From: JBLIKP01 sp047635375
Lineage (GTDB): Bacteria > Bacteroidota > Bacteroidia > Sphingobacteriales > Sphingobacteriaceae
Assembly (NCBI GenBank): GCA_047635375.1
Contig: JBLIKP010000002.1
Location: 21,103 to 85,102, forward strand
Length of the DNA: 64,000 bases
Reading direction: 5' to 3'
How positions within the stretch are numbered: position 1 is the stretch's first letter; every line of letters starts with the position of its first letter. The translations under genes were made by a program, and so were the position numbers. Positions 35,084-44,839 of the stretch are shown here, in pieces. The notes under the pieces were generated by a model. The model was not told where the DNA came from. It ran no database searches and saw only the letters and a program-made list of their open reading frames with translations.

Positions 35084-35091
35084 TCATTGTG

Positions 35092-35166
35092 TCGGGGTGG
35101 CAGGATTCGAACCTGCGACCTCCTGCTCCCAAAGCAGGCGCGATAACCGGGCTACGCTACACCCCG
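35092..35166 (-). tRNA. tRNA-Pro (anticodon TGG)
   Basis: 75 nt with acceptor CGGGGTG/CACCCCG, anticodon arm CCTGC-TTTGGGA-GCAGG giving TGG, and T arm GCAGG-TTCGAAT-CCTGC. It lies 8 nt upstream (in transcription) of tRNA-Arg and 18 nt after tRNA-Ser. Confidence 0.95.
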
Positions 35167-35184
35167 AACTAGGGTAAAACCTCG

Positions 35185-35273
35185 CGGAGAGAGGGGGATT
35201 CGAACCCCCGGAACCGATTTCTCAGTTCAACAGTTTAGCAAACTGACCCTTTCAGCCACTCAGGCACCTCTCC
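35185..35273 (-). tRNA. tRNA-Ser (anticodon GCT)
   Basis: 89 nt with the long variable arm of class II tRNAs. Acceptor stem GGAGAGG pairs with a CTCTCC-containing 3' end, discriminator G as usual for serine; the anticodon loop TTGCTAA gives GCT, and the T arm is GGGGG-TTCGAAT-CCCCC. It is the first gene of the cluster, behind a consensus promoter. Confidence 0.95.
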
Positions 35274-35283
35274 GATTGGACTG

Positions 35284-35314
35284 CAAATATAGGGTGCTTT
35301 ATTTAAACTTCAAA
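35284..35314 (-). promoter_or_regulatory. Promoter of the tRNA-Ser-Pro-Arg cluster
   Basis: On the minus strand TTTG (35311-35314) and TATATTTG (35284-35291) are separated by 19 nt, an exact match to the Bacteroidota -33/-7 consensus. The mature tRNA-Ser 5' end lies 10 nt downstream. Confidence 0.85.
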
Positions 35315-35771
35315 ATAGCTAGAGCAAAAAAAACTACAATTTTATTTAAAAACCCGCTTTTTTGCTTAGCCAAGTTGATCTTTGTTCTTCTTAATTATTG
35401 TAGGTCAAATCTTTACTGAAAATGTATAGTGTTTTAATTAATTGAAAAAAAAAATAAAAAATTAAAGCCTAATTTTACTTAGGCTTATAATGCGGGTAAT
35501 TCAAGTTTCGTGACCGACGCTTTTAGGTTGTAAATAAATCTTTTATTACTGGTTTATCTTAAGATTCATTTTGAAGTATTATTAAAATTTAAATAAAAAT
35601 ATCGTCTAGTATGCTTGATGGAAAATTGAAAGAAAATATTTCAATGGAGTGTCGGTACCGACCTATTTAGCTCTGAAACTATATTCTTTTCCTGAGGGTT
35701 ACGGTAATGTTTTTTGACTTGTCAGTCTAAATCGGATTTTAAATGGCTATAAATTTTAAGGATATTTTGAA
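35315..35771. other. Intergenic region without a recognisable gene
   Basis: AT-rich and full of stops in all frames. It contains one hairpin AAGCCTAA-TTTTAC-TTAGGCTT (35465-35486) lacking a T run and the short palindrome GTCGGTACCGAC (about 35652-35663). No tRNA, ORF of useful length or known RNA motif was seen. It may be decayed sequence. Confidence 0.5.
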
Positions 35772-35773
35772 GC

Positions 35774-35811
35774 AAAAAAAAGGAGGGTACTCCGTAGTAT
35801 TCTCCTTTTTG
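35774..35811 (-). terminator. Terminator-like hairpin downstream of the 7TM-HD gene
   Basis: GGAGGGTACT-CCGT-AGTATTCTCC is a 10-bp stem (two G-U pairs) extended by A5/T5 on its flanks, so it has a T run on either strand. It lies about 140 nt beyond the 7TM-HD stop codon. Confidence 0.65.
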
Positions 35812-35952
35812 CTTAACCAGAATAGCTTGTTTTTTTTAACTCTACTAAAAGTTTGTTCTGAACTATTAATTAGTGTTTAAAAATCTACTAGTTCTTAAAT
35901 AGTAAAACATTTACAATTCACTATTAAAAAGTATCACGCCAAACCCTTGAGA

Positions 35953-38046
35953 CTAGATTATTTTTTTTTGATCTGGATATTCTATTCGTACATGATAAAT
36001 GCTATAAAGCATTTTCTTTAGGATTTTGGTGACTTTGGTTAAATCGCCAAGTGTTATGTTGGCATTAATCAATTGTTTCTGATTCATTTTAGATTCTATA
36101 ATTCGGTCTACCGTTGAATTTATTGCTTCGGCGTCTGGGTCCTTAAGGGACCTTGAGGCTGCTTCTACCGAATCTGCTAGCATTAATACAGCGGTCTCCT
36201 TTGTGAATGGAATAGGACCTGGGTAGATGAATTTTTTTTCGTCTACAAATTCTTCAGGGAAATTTTTCAGGTAATTTTGATAAAAATATTCAACTCTTGT
36301 ATTGCCATGGTGAGTTTTAATAAAATCAATTAAGCACTCTGGTAGACCTGCCTCTTCAGCCATTTCTATTCCATCATAAACATGGTTTATTATTATTTCG
36401 GCACTTTTATCAAATGAAAGTTTGTCGTGAGGATTTCTTTCTTTTTGCTGATTCTCAATAAAATATTCCGGATGAGCCATTTTACCTATATCATGGTAAA
36501 GGGCTCCTGCTCTTACCAAAATAGGATTTCCTCCAATAGCATAAATTGCAGCCTCAGCTAAATTTGCCACTTGCAATGAATGTTGAAACGTACCTGGGGC
36601 TTTGAATGAAAGCTCCCTTAATAATGGATTGTTTGCATTGGTTAACTCCAATAATGTCATATCTGAGGTTATCCCAAAAAGCCTTTCAAAAAGGTATATT
36701 AATGGGTAGGCAAGTAGGGATAATACTACACTTACAAAAAACCAACTAACATTTCTCCAAGGAACGGTTAAGATATCCCCCGACTTTATTAATGATAATC
36801 CCGTAAAACATAAAGCATAGGTTGCAAAAATAAATCCAGCAGAAAAGAAGTACTGACTCCTTTTGGAGACATTCACCATGCTGAAAATACTTACCACTCC
36901 AGCCACAAATTGATAAAAAATAAATTCAAATCCGTTTGGCATTGAAAATCCAAGAATTAGAATAATTATTAAATGGATAAACAATGCTATCCTAGAATCA
37001 AACAATACCCGAATAATTATGGGAACCAAACAATAGGGTAGAAGATAGACCGACGGTAGATTAAATTTTAAAGCCCAAGTTACCATCACAATCATACTGG
37101 TTATAATGAGTAGGATTAAGAATAAGGATCTAGTTGAATTGTATAGGTCTTGTCGAATAAAGAATAAAAACAACCCTAAGATGGTAATTAATAGGGTTAC
37201 AATAATTAACCTCCCAGCATTTACTCCAAAGGTTTTTTGAGAAATCCCAGAGTTTTGAGCGATTTCCTCCTCAAGATTTTGAAGCATTCTATATTTTTCA
37301 GGTGTAATTCTGTCACCTGTGGAAATAATAACCTCACCTTTTTGAATTAATCCTTCGGTTTCTGGCAAGAACTCAAGTTGTTGGGTAATTAATAAGGTTG
37401 TTAGTATTGAATCAAATTCAAAATTAGGTTCAAGCTTTGTATTAATCACTGAGATTAATGCAACCTTATCACTTTCATCGATTACTTGAGAAATTCTACC
37501 TTTTAAAAATTGACCAATGCTTTCCTTAGTTATTAATGAGCCAATGTTTTTCCTATAGGTTTGCTTGTTTTTAAGGATTTCAATTACTGTTATTTTTCCT
37601 TGATGGCTTTGGTCAATCTTAAAATAACCTTGATCCAATATTTCTTTAGTTAGCCGAGCACCTTCCTCTAATATGGTTCCATACTCGATCCGTTGCGATT
37701 CAATAGATGAGTTCAATTCTAGGTTTCGTTTCAGCTCATTTTTTATCCTAAAAACCTCTTTAGAAGCATTTAAATCAGATCTTTTATAAATAGGAAGGGT
37801 AGAGGATGATATTTCATTCTTCTCCTCATTTAATTGGGAAGGTGATTTTTTTAAAGCATAATCAAATGGGGAGGTTAATGTGGAATGTCTCCATGTTTTT
37901 CCTTTTTCGTATTCATATTGAAATCGTTCTCCCTTGGGAAGTACAAAATGAATAACTGCGATAGTTAAAACAATCAGCAGAATGCGGACTATTTGAGCAT
38001 ATTTTATTACCAAGTTTTGCCCTAATGGCGAAAGCTTAAAATTCAT
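35953..38046 (-). CDS. 7TM-HD (PgpH-type) phosphodiesterase, likely c-di-AMP specific
   Basis: A 697-residue membrane protein. After one N-terminal TM (about 15-40) comes an extracytoplasmic 7TMR-HDED-like domain (to about 270), seven or so TM helices (about 275-480), and a cytosolic HD domain. The HD motif is GALYHDIGKMAHPEYF with His518-Asp519, preceded by FQHSLQVANLAE and followed by KTHHGNTRVEYF. The architecture and length match Listeria PgpH, which hydrolyses c-di-AMP to 5'-pApA. No diadenylate cyclase lies in this window. It is a monocistronic unit read away from the thiolase. Confidence 0.92.
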   Translation of the reverse strand: MNFKLSPLGQNLVIKYAQIVRILLIVLTIAVIHFVLPKGERFQYEYEKGKTWRHSTLTSPFDYALKKSPSQLNEEKNEISSSTLPIYKRSDLNASKEVFRIKNELKRNLELNSSIESQRIEYGTILEEGARLTKEILDQGYFKIDQSHQGKITVIEILKNKQTYRKNIGSLITKESIGQFLKGRISQVIDESDKVALISVINTKLEPNFEFDSILTTLLITQQLEFLPETEGLIQKGEVIISTGDRITPEKYRMLQNLEEEIAQNSGISQKTFGVNAGRLIIVTLLITILGLFLFFIRQDLYNSTRSLFLILLIITSMIVMVTWALKFNLPSVYLLPYCLVPIIIRVLFDSRIALFIHLIIILILGFSMPNGFEFIFYQFVAGVVSIFSMVNVSKRSQYFFSAGFIFATYALCFTGLSLIKSGDILTVPWRNVSWFFVSVVLSLLAYPLIYLFERLFGITSDMTLLELTNANNPLLRELSFKAPGTFQHSLQVANLAEAAIYAIGGNPILVRAGALYHDIGKMAHPEYFIENQQKERNPHDKLSFDKSAEIIINHVYDGIEMAEEAGLPECLIDFIKTHHGNTRVEYFYQNYLKNFPEEFVDEKKFIYPGPIPFTKETAVLMLADSVEAASRSLKDPDAEAINSTVDRIIESKMNQKQLINANITLGDLTKVTKILKKMLYSIYHVRIEYPDQKKII

Positions 38047-38198
38047 CGAAAGGGAAATTTTATTTACACCAAAGTTATAATTATTAATCTATTGGACCCG
38101 CGCTGGTTTTTAATATTGATAACACGTCAAAAACCATTAACTTGCGCCTTCATTTTTACTGCCAATTATTAAAAATACATCAATAAAATTTCAAAAGA

Positions 38199-39374
38199 AT
38201 GAACGAAGTATATATTGTTGGAGCTGCGAGAACTCCAATTGGAAGTTTCGGCGGAAGCCTTGCAACTGTTTCTGCAACAAAATTAGGTGCTACTGCCATT
38301 AAAGGTGCTTTAGCTAAAGCAGGAATTGACGCGAAAGAAGTTCAAGAAGTTATCATGGGTAATGTAATGAGCGCTAATCTTGGTCAGGCTCCTGCTCGTC
38401 AAGCAGCTATGTTTGCAGGAATCGATCATTCCGCTCCGTGTACAACTGTGAATAAAGTTTGTGCCTCAGGTACCAAAGCTATCATGTTAGCTGCGCAGTC
38501 AATTATGTTAGGTCATAATGATGTGGTTGTTGCTGGTGGTATGGAAAATATGTCAAGTGTTCCTCATTACTTTCCTCAAGCTAGGACAGGTATTAAATTA
38601 GGTGATGGAAAAATTGTTGACGGATTAGTGAAAGACGGCCTTTGGGATGTTTATAATGATTACCACATGGGTAATGCTGCTGAGCTTTGTGCTAAAGAAT
38701 GCGGAATTACTCGTGAAGACCAAGATAACTTCGCAATTGAGTCATATAAAAAATCGGCGCAAGCCTGGGATGCTGGAAATTTTGATAACGAAGTAGTTCC
38801 TGTTGAGATTGAAACAAGAAAAGGAACTATTACTGTTGCAAAGGACGAAGAGTATTCAAATGTGAAATTTGATAAAATCCCTCAATTACGTCCTGTTTTT
38901 CAAAAGGATGGGACTGTAACAGCAGCAAATGCGAGTACATTAAATGATGGCGCAGCAGCGTTGGTGTTAATGAGCAAAGCAAGAATGGAAGCTTTAGGCT
39001 TAAAACCGATTGCTAAAATCACGGGATTTGCCGATGCAGCACAAGCTCCTGAATGGTTCACTACTGCTCCTTCAAAAGCTATCCCGAAAGCGATTTCAAT
39101 GGCTGGAATTTCAGCTTCAGATGTTGATTTCTACGAAATTAACGAAGCATTTTCAGTTGTTTCTTTGGCTAACAACAAAGAATTAAATCTTGACAATGCT
39201 AAAGTAAACGCCTTCGGTGGTGCGGTGTCTCTTGGTCATCCATTAGGGTGCTCAGGTGCAAGAATCGTAGTTACTTTATTGTCTGTCCTTGCTCAAAAGG
39301 GCGGAAAAGTTGGAGTTGCCGGAATTTGTAACGGTGGAGGTGGTGCTTCAGCCCTTGTGGTTGAAATGGCCTAA
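38199..39374 (+). CDS. Acetyl-CoA C-acetyltransferase (thiolase)
   Basis: A 391-residue type II thiolase. The nucleophile is Cys88 (VNKVCASGTKAI). The C-terminal catalytic elements are GGAVSLGHPLGCSGAR (histidine) and ICNGGGGASALV (second cysteine). It condenses two acetyl-CoA or cleaves acetoacetyl-CoA. The length and motif set fit biosynthetic acetoacetyl-CoA thiolases. No beta-oxidation partner is adjacent, so the pathway (ketone body, isoprenoid or amino-acid degradation) cannot be fixed. It is divergent from the 7TM-HD gene. Confidence 0.95.
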   Translation: MNEVYIVGAARTPIGSFGGSLATVSATKLGATAIKGALAKAGIDAKEVQEVIMGNVMSANLGQAPARQAAMFAGIDHSAPCTTVNKVCASGTKAIMLAAQSIMLGHNDVVVAGGMENMSSVPHYFPQARTGIKLGDGKIVDGLVKDGLWDVYNDYHMGNAAELCAKECGITREDQDNFAIESYKKSAQAWDAGNFDNEVVPVEIETRKGTITVAKDEEYSNVKFDKIPQLRPVFQKDGTVTAANASTLNDGAAALVLMSKARMEALGLKPIAKITGFADAAQAPEWFTTAPSKAIPKAISMAGISASDVDFYEINEAFSVVSLANNKELNLDNAKVNAFGGAVSLGHPLGCSGARIVVTLLSVLAQKGGKVGVAGICNGGGGASALVVEMA

Positions 39375-39411
39375 TTATACTACAATTAATTTTTAGAAGT
39401 TATAAAGTAAT

Positions 39412-40329
39412 ATGAGACTAATTAAGTTCATAATACTAAGCGTTGGAATCTGTGCCTATTGCGGTTTATCTGCAAAAGCGCAGATTCCTACTTTTAGCCC
39501 AAAGCTCTATGTTTTTCAAGATTCACTCACGAACCTTGGAAAAAAGATGCTTAATGACACCGAAGGCTTAGAAAGAAAAAATGCAACCTACCTGTTTATT
39601 AAAACATTAGTTAGCGCGTTAAAGCTTCCTAATTCATTCGATTTTCCTTTTGATTCAATAAAATATGTAGCAATAATCAATTCCCCTGATAATTCGTTCC
39701 GCATATTTAATTGGCACCATTTAAATGACGATAAAACTTATCGTTATTATGGGGCAATTCAAGTAAATAACGCGGAAAAATTGGAGCTGTACCCCTTAGT
39801 GGATTATTCCCCTTTTATTTCCGAATTGGAGGATACTGTCACAAATAATGGAAAATGGTTTGGCGCACATTATTATGAAATAATCCCTAAAAAATACAAG
39901 GGTGATAAGAATTACATTCTTTTAGGATGGAAAGGAAATTCTCGTCAATTAACTCAAAAGGTGATTGAGGTGCTTTCCTTTAATGAAAATGGAAAGCCGA
40001 TTTTTGGTGCACCTATTTTTAATCATAATAAAAAGACTAAGTCAAGGGTTGTATTTCAATTCACTTCCAATGCAAACATGCTATTAAGATATGATGAAGA
40101 CGAGGATCGTATTATTTTCGATCATCTTTCACCACCAAATCCTAATACTACGGGAATGTTTGAAACTTATGGACCAGATTTAAGTTACGACGCATTGGAA
40201 TATAAAAGGGGACAATGGACCCATATTGAAAACTTGGATCTAAGAAATAAGAAAAATCGATTGGATAAATTTAAACCAGGATCATTAAAGGAGAAATCTG
40301 ACTCTGAAAGTAAGTTTTACCTGGATTAA
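39412..40329 (+). CDS. Exported hypothetical protein
   Basis: A 305-residue protein with a signal peptide (residues 1-24, ending AKAQ). The mature part is rich in aromatic residues and beta-strand-like segments (RIFNWHHLNDDKTYRYYGAIQV, NYILLGWKGNSRQLTQKVIEVLSF) and ends in a charged tail. It has no transmembrane segment after the signal and no recognised catalytic motif. I recognise it only as resembling uncharacterised exported proteins of Bacteroidota. It lies 37 nt after the thiolase and 150 nt before the peptidase, with no clear functional link to either. Confidence 0.75.
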   Translation: MRLIKFIILSVGICAYCGLSAKAQIPTFSPKLYVFQDSLTNLGKKMLNDTEGLERKNATYLFIKTLVSALKLPNSFDFPFDSIKYVAIINSPDNSFRIFNWHHLNDDKTYRYYGAIQVNNAEKLELYPLVDYSPFISELEDTVTNNGKWFGAHYYEIIPKKYKGDKNYILLGWKGNSRQLTQKVIEVLSFNENGKPIFGAPIFNHNKKTKSRVVFQFTSNANMLLRYDEDEDRIIFDHLSPPNPNTTGMFETYGPDLSYDALEYKRGQWTHIENLDLRNKKNRLDKFKPGSLKEKSDSESKFYLD

Positions 40330-40479
40330 TCAATCTTTTAATTATAGAATTTTCCCTTAAGATTAATTCTTGAGTAGCCTTACTGTGCATCCATATTTTG
40401 ACAGCCCAAATTTCATAATTTTCATGGAATAACCTAATTTGGTCAATTGGAAATTAAACCCCACATCAAAAAATAATAA

Positions 40480-42678
40480 ATGAAAAGAATATTCCTATTT
40501 GGATGGCTAATGTGTTTAGCTATTATTTCGGCAACAGCCCAATCTACTCAGCTTATTGAACCAACACTAGACGATATTTTTTCGAATGGCACATTTAGGG
40601 CCAAAATGGTTTATGGTCTTATACCTTTAAATGATGGCGAGAAATACGCAACTATGGAGCGTGGGGAAAATGGCACTACTAGTATTGTTGCTTGGTCTTA
40701 TAAAACAGGAAAAGTGGTGGATACGCTTGTAAGCGGAACCACGCTTAAAAAATTAAATGATGGTGAAGCCATTCGTTTTTTTAATTATAAATTCAGTGCC
40801 GACGAAAATAAGGTGCTTTTAGGAACTGATCGTGAACAAATTTATCGCCATAGCACCCGTGAAAACAATTACGTTTTCAACTTAGAGACAAAAAAACTTA
40901 GTGCCTTAAGTGAAAAAGGTAAACAAAGCTTCGCCGACTTTAACCCACTTGGAAATAAGGTTGCCTTTGTAAGGAACAATAATCTTTTTATTAAGGATTT
41001 AACTACCAAAAGTGAAAAACAAATTACCGAAGATGGTGAATGGAATAAGATATTAAATGGTGGAACTGACTGGGTTTACGAAGAAGAGTTCGCATTTACA
41101 AAAGCTTGGTTCTGGTCACCTAGCGGGAAGAAAATTGCATTCTACAAATTTGATGAGGAAAGGGTAAAGCAGTTTAACATGGCAATGTATGGTGAGCTTT
41201 ATCCAAAAGATTATGAATTTAAATATCCTAAAGCTGGTGAAGATAATGCCATTGTAAGCATTCACCTTTATGATATGGTTTCAGGTAAAACCACTTCAGT
41301 AGATATAGGCTCAGAAACTAACCAATACATTCCAAGAATGCAGTGGACACGTGATGAAAACATGTTATGTGTACGAAGAATGAATCGCTGGCAGAATAAA
41401 TTGGAATTTTTAATGGTAGATGCTAAAACTGGGAAATCAAAAGTTATCCTAACAGAAGAAAACAAAGCATATATCGATATTAACGACAATGTTTTTTTCC
41501 TTGAAGATGGTAATTCTTTTATTTTAACTAGTGAAAAAGATGGTTTTAACCATGTTTTCCTTTATGATATGGAGGGAAATCAAATTTCTCAATTGACAAA
41601 AGGAAGGCATGAGGTAACAGACTTCTATGGAATTAATGAGAAAAAAGGAATGGTGTTTTACCAAGCAGCTTTCCCAACGCCAATGGATCGTGCGGTTTTT
41701 AGTGCAAAACTAAACGGAAAAGGAAGTGAGCTTATTTCAAAAGAAGGTGGTACAACAACATCAAGCTTTAGCAATGATTTTTCTTATTCAATGAATTATT
41801 ACAGCAATGCTAATAACCCTTATGTTATATCGGTAAATGATTCTAAAGGAAAAGTGGTCCGTGAAATTGAGAACAACAAAGAGTTGAAAGAGAAAATGGC
41901 GGGCTATAAACTTGGGAAGAAAGAGTTTTTAACCATAGAAACCACCTTAGGCGATAAATTAAATGCCTGGATGGTAAAGCCTTTAGACTTTGATAAAAAT
42001 AAAAAGTACCCAGTGATGATGTATGTATATGGTGGGCCAGGTTCACAAACTGTACAAAATCGTTGGGGAGGTTCTCGCGACTTATGGAATCAAATGTTAG
42101 CCAATGAAGGGTACATTGTGGTTTCGGTTGACAATCGCGGAACTGGAGGAAGAGGTGAAGCATTCAAAAAATCCACCTACTTAAACTTGGGAAAACTTGA
42201 AGCTATCGATCAAATCGAAGCAGGAAAGTGGTTGGCAAAACAATCTTACGTTGATGCTGGAAGAATAGGAATTTGGGGATGGAGTTTTGGAGGATATATG
42301 TCGTCTCTTTGTATCGCTAAAGGTGCTGATGTGTTTAAAATGGCGATTGCCGTTGCTCCCGTAACTACATGGAGATTCTATGATACTATTTATACTGAAA
42401 GGTACCTAAGAACTCCACAAGAGAATCCAGAAGGGTATGATGATAATTCTCCAATTAACTTTGTAAAGGATATTAAAGGCAAATACATGATTATACATGG
42501 TCTTGCTGACGATAACGTTCATTTTCAAAATGCAGCCGAAATGGTAATGGAATTGGTTAATAATAACATCCCTTTTGATTCTGGTTATTATCCTAACAAA
42601 AGCCATAGTATTAGCGGAGGGAAAACCTCTCTTCATTTATATACAAAAATGACAAACTATATTAAGGACAACCTTTAA
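40480..42678 (+). CDS. Dipeptidyl peptidase IV-like S9B serine peptidase
   Basis: A 732-residue exported peptidase with a signal peptide (1-20, ending ATAQ), an N-terminal beta-propeller (DPPIV_N) and a C-terminal alpha/beta-hydrolase domain. The catalytic serine is Ser602 (GWSFGGY), the acid lies in HGLADDNVHF (677-678) and the histidine is His709 (KSHSISG). The propeller carries WVYEEEF, with the double Glu that holds the substrate amino terminus in DPP IV. It should remove X-Pro or X-Ala dipeptides in the periplasm. It has its own terminator. Confidence 0.95.
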   Translation: MKRIFLFGWLMCLAIISATAQSTQLIEPTLDDIFSNGTFRAKMVYGLIPLNDGEKYATMERGENGTTSIVAWSYKTGKVVDTLVSGTTLKKLNDGEAIRFFNYKFSADENKVLLGTDREQIYRHSTRENNYVFNLETKKLSALSEKGKQSFADFNPLGNKVAFVRNNNLFIKDLTTKSEKQITEDGEWNKILNGGTDWVYEEEFAFTKAWFWSPSGKKIAFYKFDEERVKQFNMAMYGELYPKDYEFKYPKAGEDNAIVSIHLYDMVSGKTTSVDIGSETNQYIPRMQWTRDENMLCVRRMNRWQNKLEFLMVDAKTGKSKVILTEENKAYIDINDNVFFLEDGNSFILTSEKDGFNHVFLYDMEGNQISQLTKGRHEVTDFYGINEKKGMVFYQAAFPTPMDRAVFSAKLNGKGSELISKEGGTTTSSFSNDFSYSMNYYSNANNPYVISVNDSKGKVVREIENNKELKEKMAGYKLGKKEFLTIETTLGDKLNAWMVKPLDFDKNKKYPVMMYVYGGPGSQTVQNRWGGSRDLWNQMLANEGYIVVSVDNRGTGGRGEAFKKSTYLNLGKLEAIDQIEAGKWLAKQSYVDAGRIGIWGWSFGGYMSSLCIAKGADVFKMAIAVAPVTTWRFYDTIYTERYLRTPQENPEGYDDNSPINFVKDIKGKYMIIHGLADDNVHFQNAAEMVMELVNNNIPFDSGYYPNKSHSISGGKTSLHLYTKMTNYIKDNL

Positions 42679-42699
42679 TATTAGCACCTTATAAATTGA

Positions 42700-42727
42700 G
42701 CCGATTCGAAAGAATCGGCATTTTTTA
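42700..42727 (+). terminator. Rho-independent terminator of the peptidase gene
   Basis: GCCGATTC-GAAA-GAATCGGC is a perfect 8-bp stem with a GAAA tetraloop, followed by ATTTTTT, 21 nt after the stop codon. Confidence 0.92.
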
Positions 42728-42841
42728 TGCAAATTTAAAAAAGTGTGGCGTGGTATTTGTAATTATATTAATCATAACAAAATTAATATAAATGCTCCTA
42801 ATCGCCCCGGTTTGCAAGAAATAAACGAAATTATTGAACGG

Positions 42842-43554
42842 TTAAATCGGTCGATAAAAAATCAATTGAAAGTAAATTAAGCCAAAGCATCCAACATTGC
42901 TTCGGAGGAGGGTAATTCAAAAAACAAATAACCAGTTCGTGCTACGGATTCCATTAATACAATTAAGGAATTTATCAATCGACACCAAAATAAGAGTATT
43001 AATAGTGGAATTTCCAAAAGTAAATCTTAAGTGATTTCTTCAGTAGACATTAATAAAAGGCTTAATCTTTGGAAAGAAAAAATTAAACATGAGCCTATTG
43101 AGCTTCATGGATTTAAATCTGATGTGCTTCAATTTTCAATTTCATGTGATACTGAAAAATTAAAAATGTTAATTCTTTTCCTACTTTATGTTGCGTAATT
43201 TTTCACTCCCGAGGGGATAATTAAAGTAAACCTATACCCATAAAAATATCAAATTACGTAAATGCCATTCGAATTGAAATATTAGATACAGGTCGGAATA
43301 TCCCGTATTACTTACGCAACATGTCGGATTGGTATGAAGCAGAGGTTTCAGGAATTGTTCCAAGTTATATTAAACCTTTTGGAAATAAATTAATGGCTAC
43401 TTATCAAATTCTTCAATCAATGGGTGTAACCCTTAACGTAGAGCAAAGAGGTGGGCATGGAACAAGGTGTTCTTTTGACTTAATTCAAAGGTCTAGCAGG
43501 AAGAATAGCGGAGGCCGTGTTCACATTAGTCCTAATGAAATAAATCTTAATTAG
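42842..43554 (+). pseudogene. Remains of a sensor histidine kinase (ATPase-domain region)
   Basis: One frame carries kinase-like text interrupted by TAA at 42878, 42929, 43028, 43196 and 43241. A shift near 43240-43260 leads to the open frame that ends at 43554. The readable parts match a HATPase_c domain: CDTEKLKMLILFLLY...FTPEGIIKVNLYP (N-box region, where N-A is lost at the stop), IRIEILDTGRNIP (DxGxGI box, with Gly replaced) and GGHGTRCSFDL (last strand). No H-box histidine is visible. The 3' end overlaps bioA by 8 bp. The 77-codon ORF at 43321 is its last fragment rather than a gene. Confidence 0.65.
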
Positions 43555-44839
43555 ATTTTAGGCTGGTCAAAAACGCTATTATTACCCCATAAATTTTCTG
43601 TAATTCCGCTTTCTTAATGCAATAAGGTGGTAGGATATAAATTACATTTCCCAAAGGCCTTAAAAGCACTCCACGCTCTAAGAAGTAATCATAGGCGTTA
43701 TCACGAATTTTATTGAAATAGGAAGTAGATTCGTCAGTTGCAATTTCAAAAGCCATAATCGTCCCCTGTTTCCTTACGTTTTTTATAGGGAACTCACCTG
43801 GGATCAACTCTGTTTCAATAAATTTTAAATGTGATTCAGAAATAAACTCCCTTCCAGTCTTACTTTCTGAGGTTAACAATAAGTCCAAACTAGCCAGACC
43901 CGCAGCACATCCGATCGGATTTCCTGTAAACGAATGCCCATGAAAAAGAGTTTTACTTTTGTCGTCACTCAAAAATGAGTCAAAAATTTCAGAAGTGCAG
44001 CTTGTCATGCCCATAGGCAGAACCCCTCCAGTTAGTCCTTTTGAGAAACACATAATATCTGGTTCTTCTGAAAGAAATTCGGAAGCAAATAATGCCCCTG
44101 TGCGGCCAAATCCTGTCATTACTTCATCTGCAATGCATATCACACCATTTTTCTTGCAAATCTCTAACAATGCCGACAATGCTTCTGGGGAGTGCATAAT
44201 CATGCCTGATGCTCCTTGGATCAATGGCTCATAAATGAATCCTGCTGTATCTTTGCCTGCAAGCGCTGAATTCAGCTCGTTTATGGAGGTTTCCTCATTC
44301 CCTGGTGTAGGAGGCTCAATAAAAGTTATATCGAACAAATAAGGCCAAAATGGCTTAGTAAAAGCCCCTCTTTCAGAAACGGACATTGCTCCAAATGTAT
44401 CCCCATGATATGACCCTTTAAATGCAATAAGTTTATTTCTTTTTGAATTTTTATTTTTCCAAAATTGAAAGGTCATTTTTATGGCAACCTCAACTGCTGT
44501 GCTTCCATTATCTGAATAAAATGTCTTTTTCTGGTTACTCGGTAAAATCTCCAGCAATCTTTCTGAAAGTTCCACAGCAGGTTTATGAGTGAATCCTGCG
44601 AAAATAACATGTTCTAAAGTCCCTAATTGCTCAGAAATTACACTTTGAATGTGTGGGTGCGAATGCCCGTGAATATTTACCCACCAAGAACTTATGGCAT
44701 CAATAATCGCATTTCCGTCCTCATCAAATAATAAAGTGCCTTTTCCAGAGGTAATAGCTACTGGTTGGGGCAGGTTTTTCATTTGAGAATAGGGATGCCA
44801 AATAACATCTAAGTCCCTCTGTCCAAGAGATTTTTTCAT
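43547..44839 (-). CDS. bioA: Adenosylmethionine-8-amino-7-oxononanoate aminotransferase
   Basis: A 430-residue class-III PLP aminotransferase. Key segments are DAISSWWVNIHGHSHPH, FYSDNGSTAVEVAIKM, GSYHGDTFGAMSVSERG, CIADEVMTGFGRTG and the PLP-lysine motif FSKGLTGG. It converts KAPA to DAPA with S-adenosylmethionine as amino donor, the third step of the biotin ring pathway. The start overlaps the bioD stop by 4 nt. It is the last gene of the GT-SDR-bioB-bioF-bioD-bioA unit. Confidence 0.96.
   Translation of the reverse strand: MKKSLGQRDLDVIWHPYSQMKNLPQPVAITSGKGTLLFDEDGNAIIDAISSWWVNIHGHSHPHIQSVISEQLGTLEHVIFAGFTHKPAVELSERLLEILPSNQKKTFYSDNGSTAVEVAIKMTFQFWKNKNSKRNKLIAFKGSYHGDTFGAMSVSERGAFTKPFWPYLFDITFIEPPTPGNEETSINELNSALAGKDTAGFIYEPLIQGASGMIMHSPEALSALLEICKKNGVICIADEVMTGFGRTGALFASEFLSEEPDIMCFSKGLTGGVLPMGMTSCTSEIFDSFLSDDKSKTLFHGHSFTGNPIGCAAGLASLDLLLTSESKTGREFISESHLKFIETELIPGEFPIKNVRKQGTIMAFEIATDESTSYFNKIRDNAYDYFLERGVLLRPLGNVIYILPPYCIKKAELQKIYGVIIAFLTSLKSN

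Noticed and set aside
34866..35172. ORFs of 60 and 70 codons through the tRNA cluster on the + strand
   Set aside because: They are translations of the antisense of tRNAs (giving the familiar spurious SNLEP/SNLRPPAPKA text) and cross a terminator.
35465..35486. Hairpin as a terminator or small RNA
   Set aside because: It has no T run on either side and no promoter or gene next to it.
43321..43554. 77-codon ORF as an independent gene
   Set aside because: Its start is internal to a histidine-kinase ATPase domain whose earlier strands can be read upstream, so it is the last piece of the remnant.
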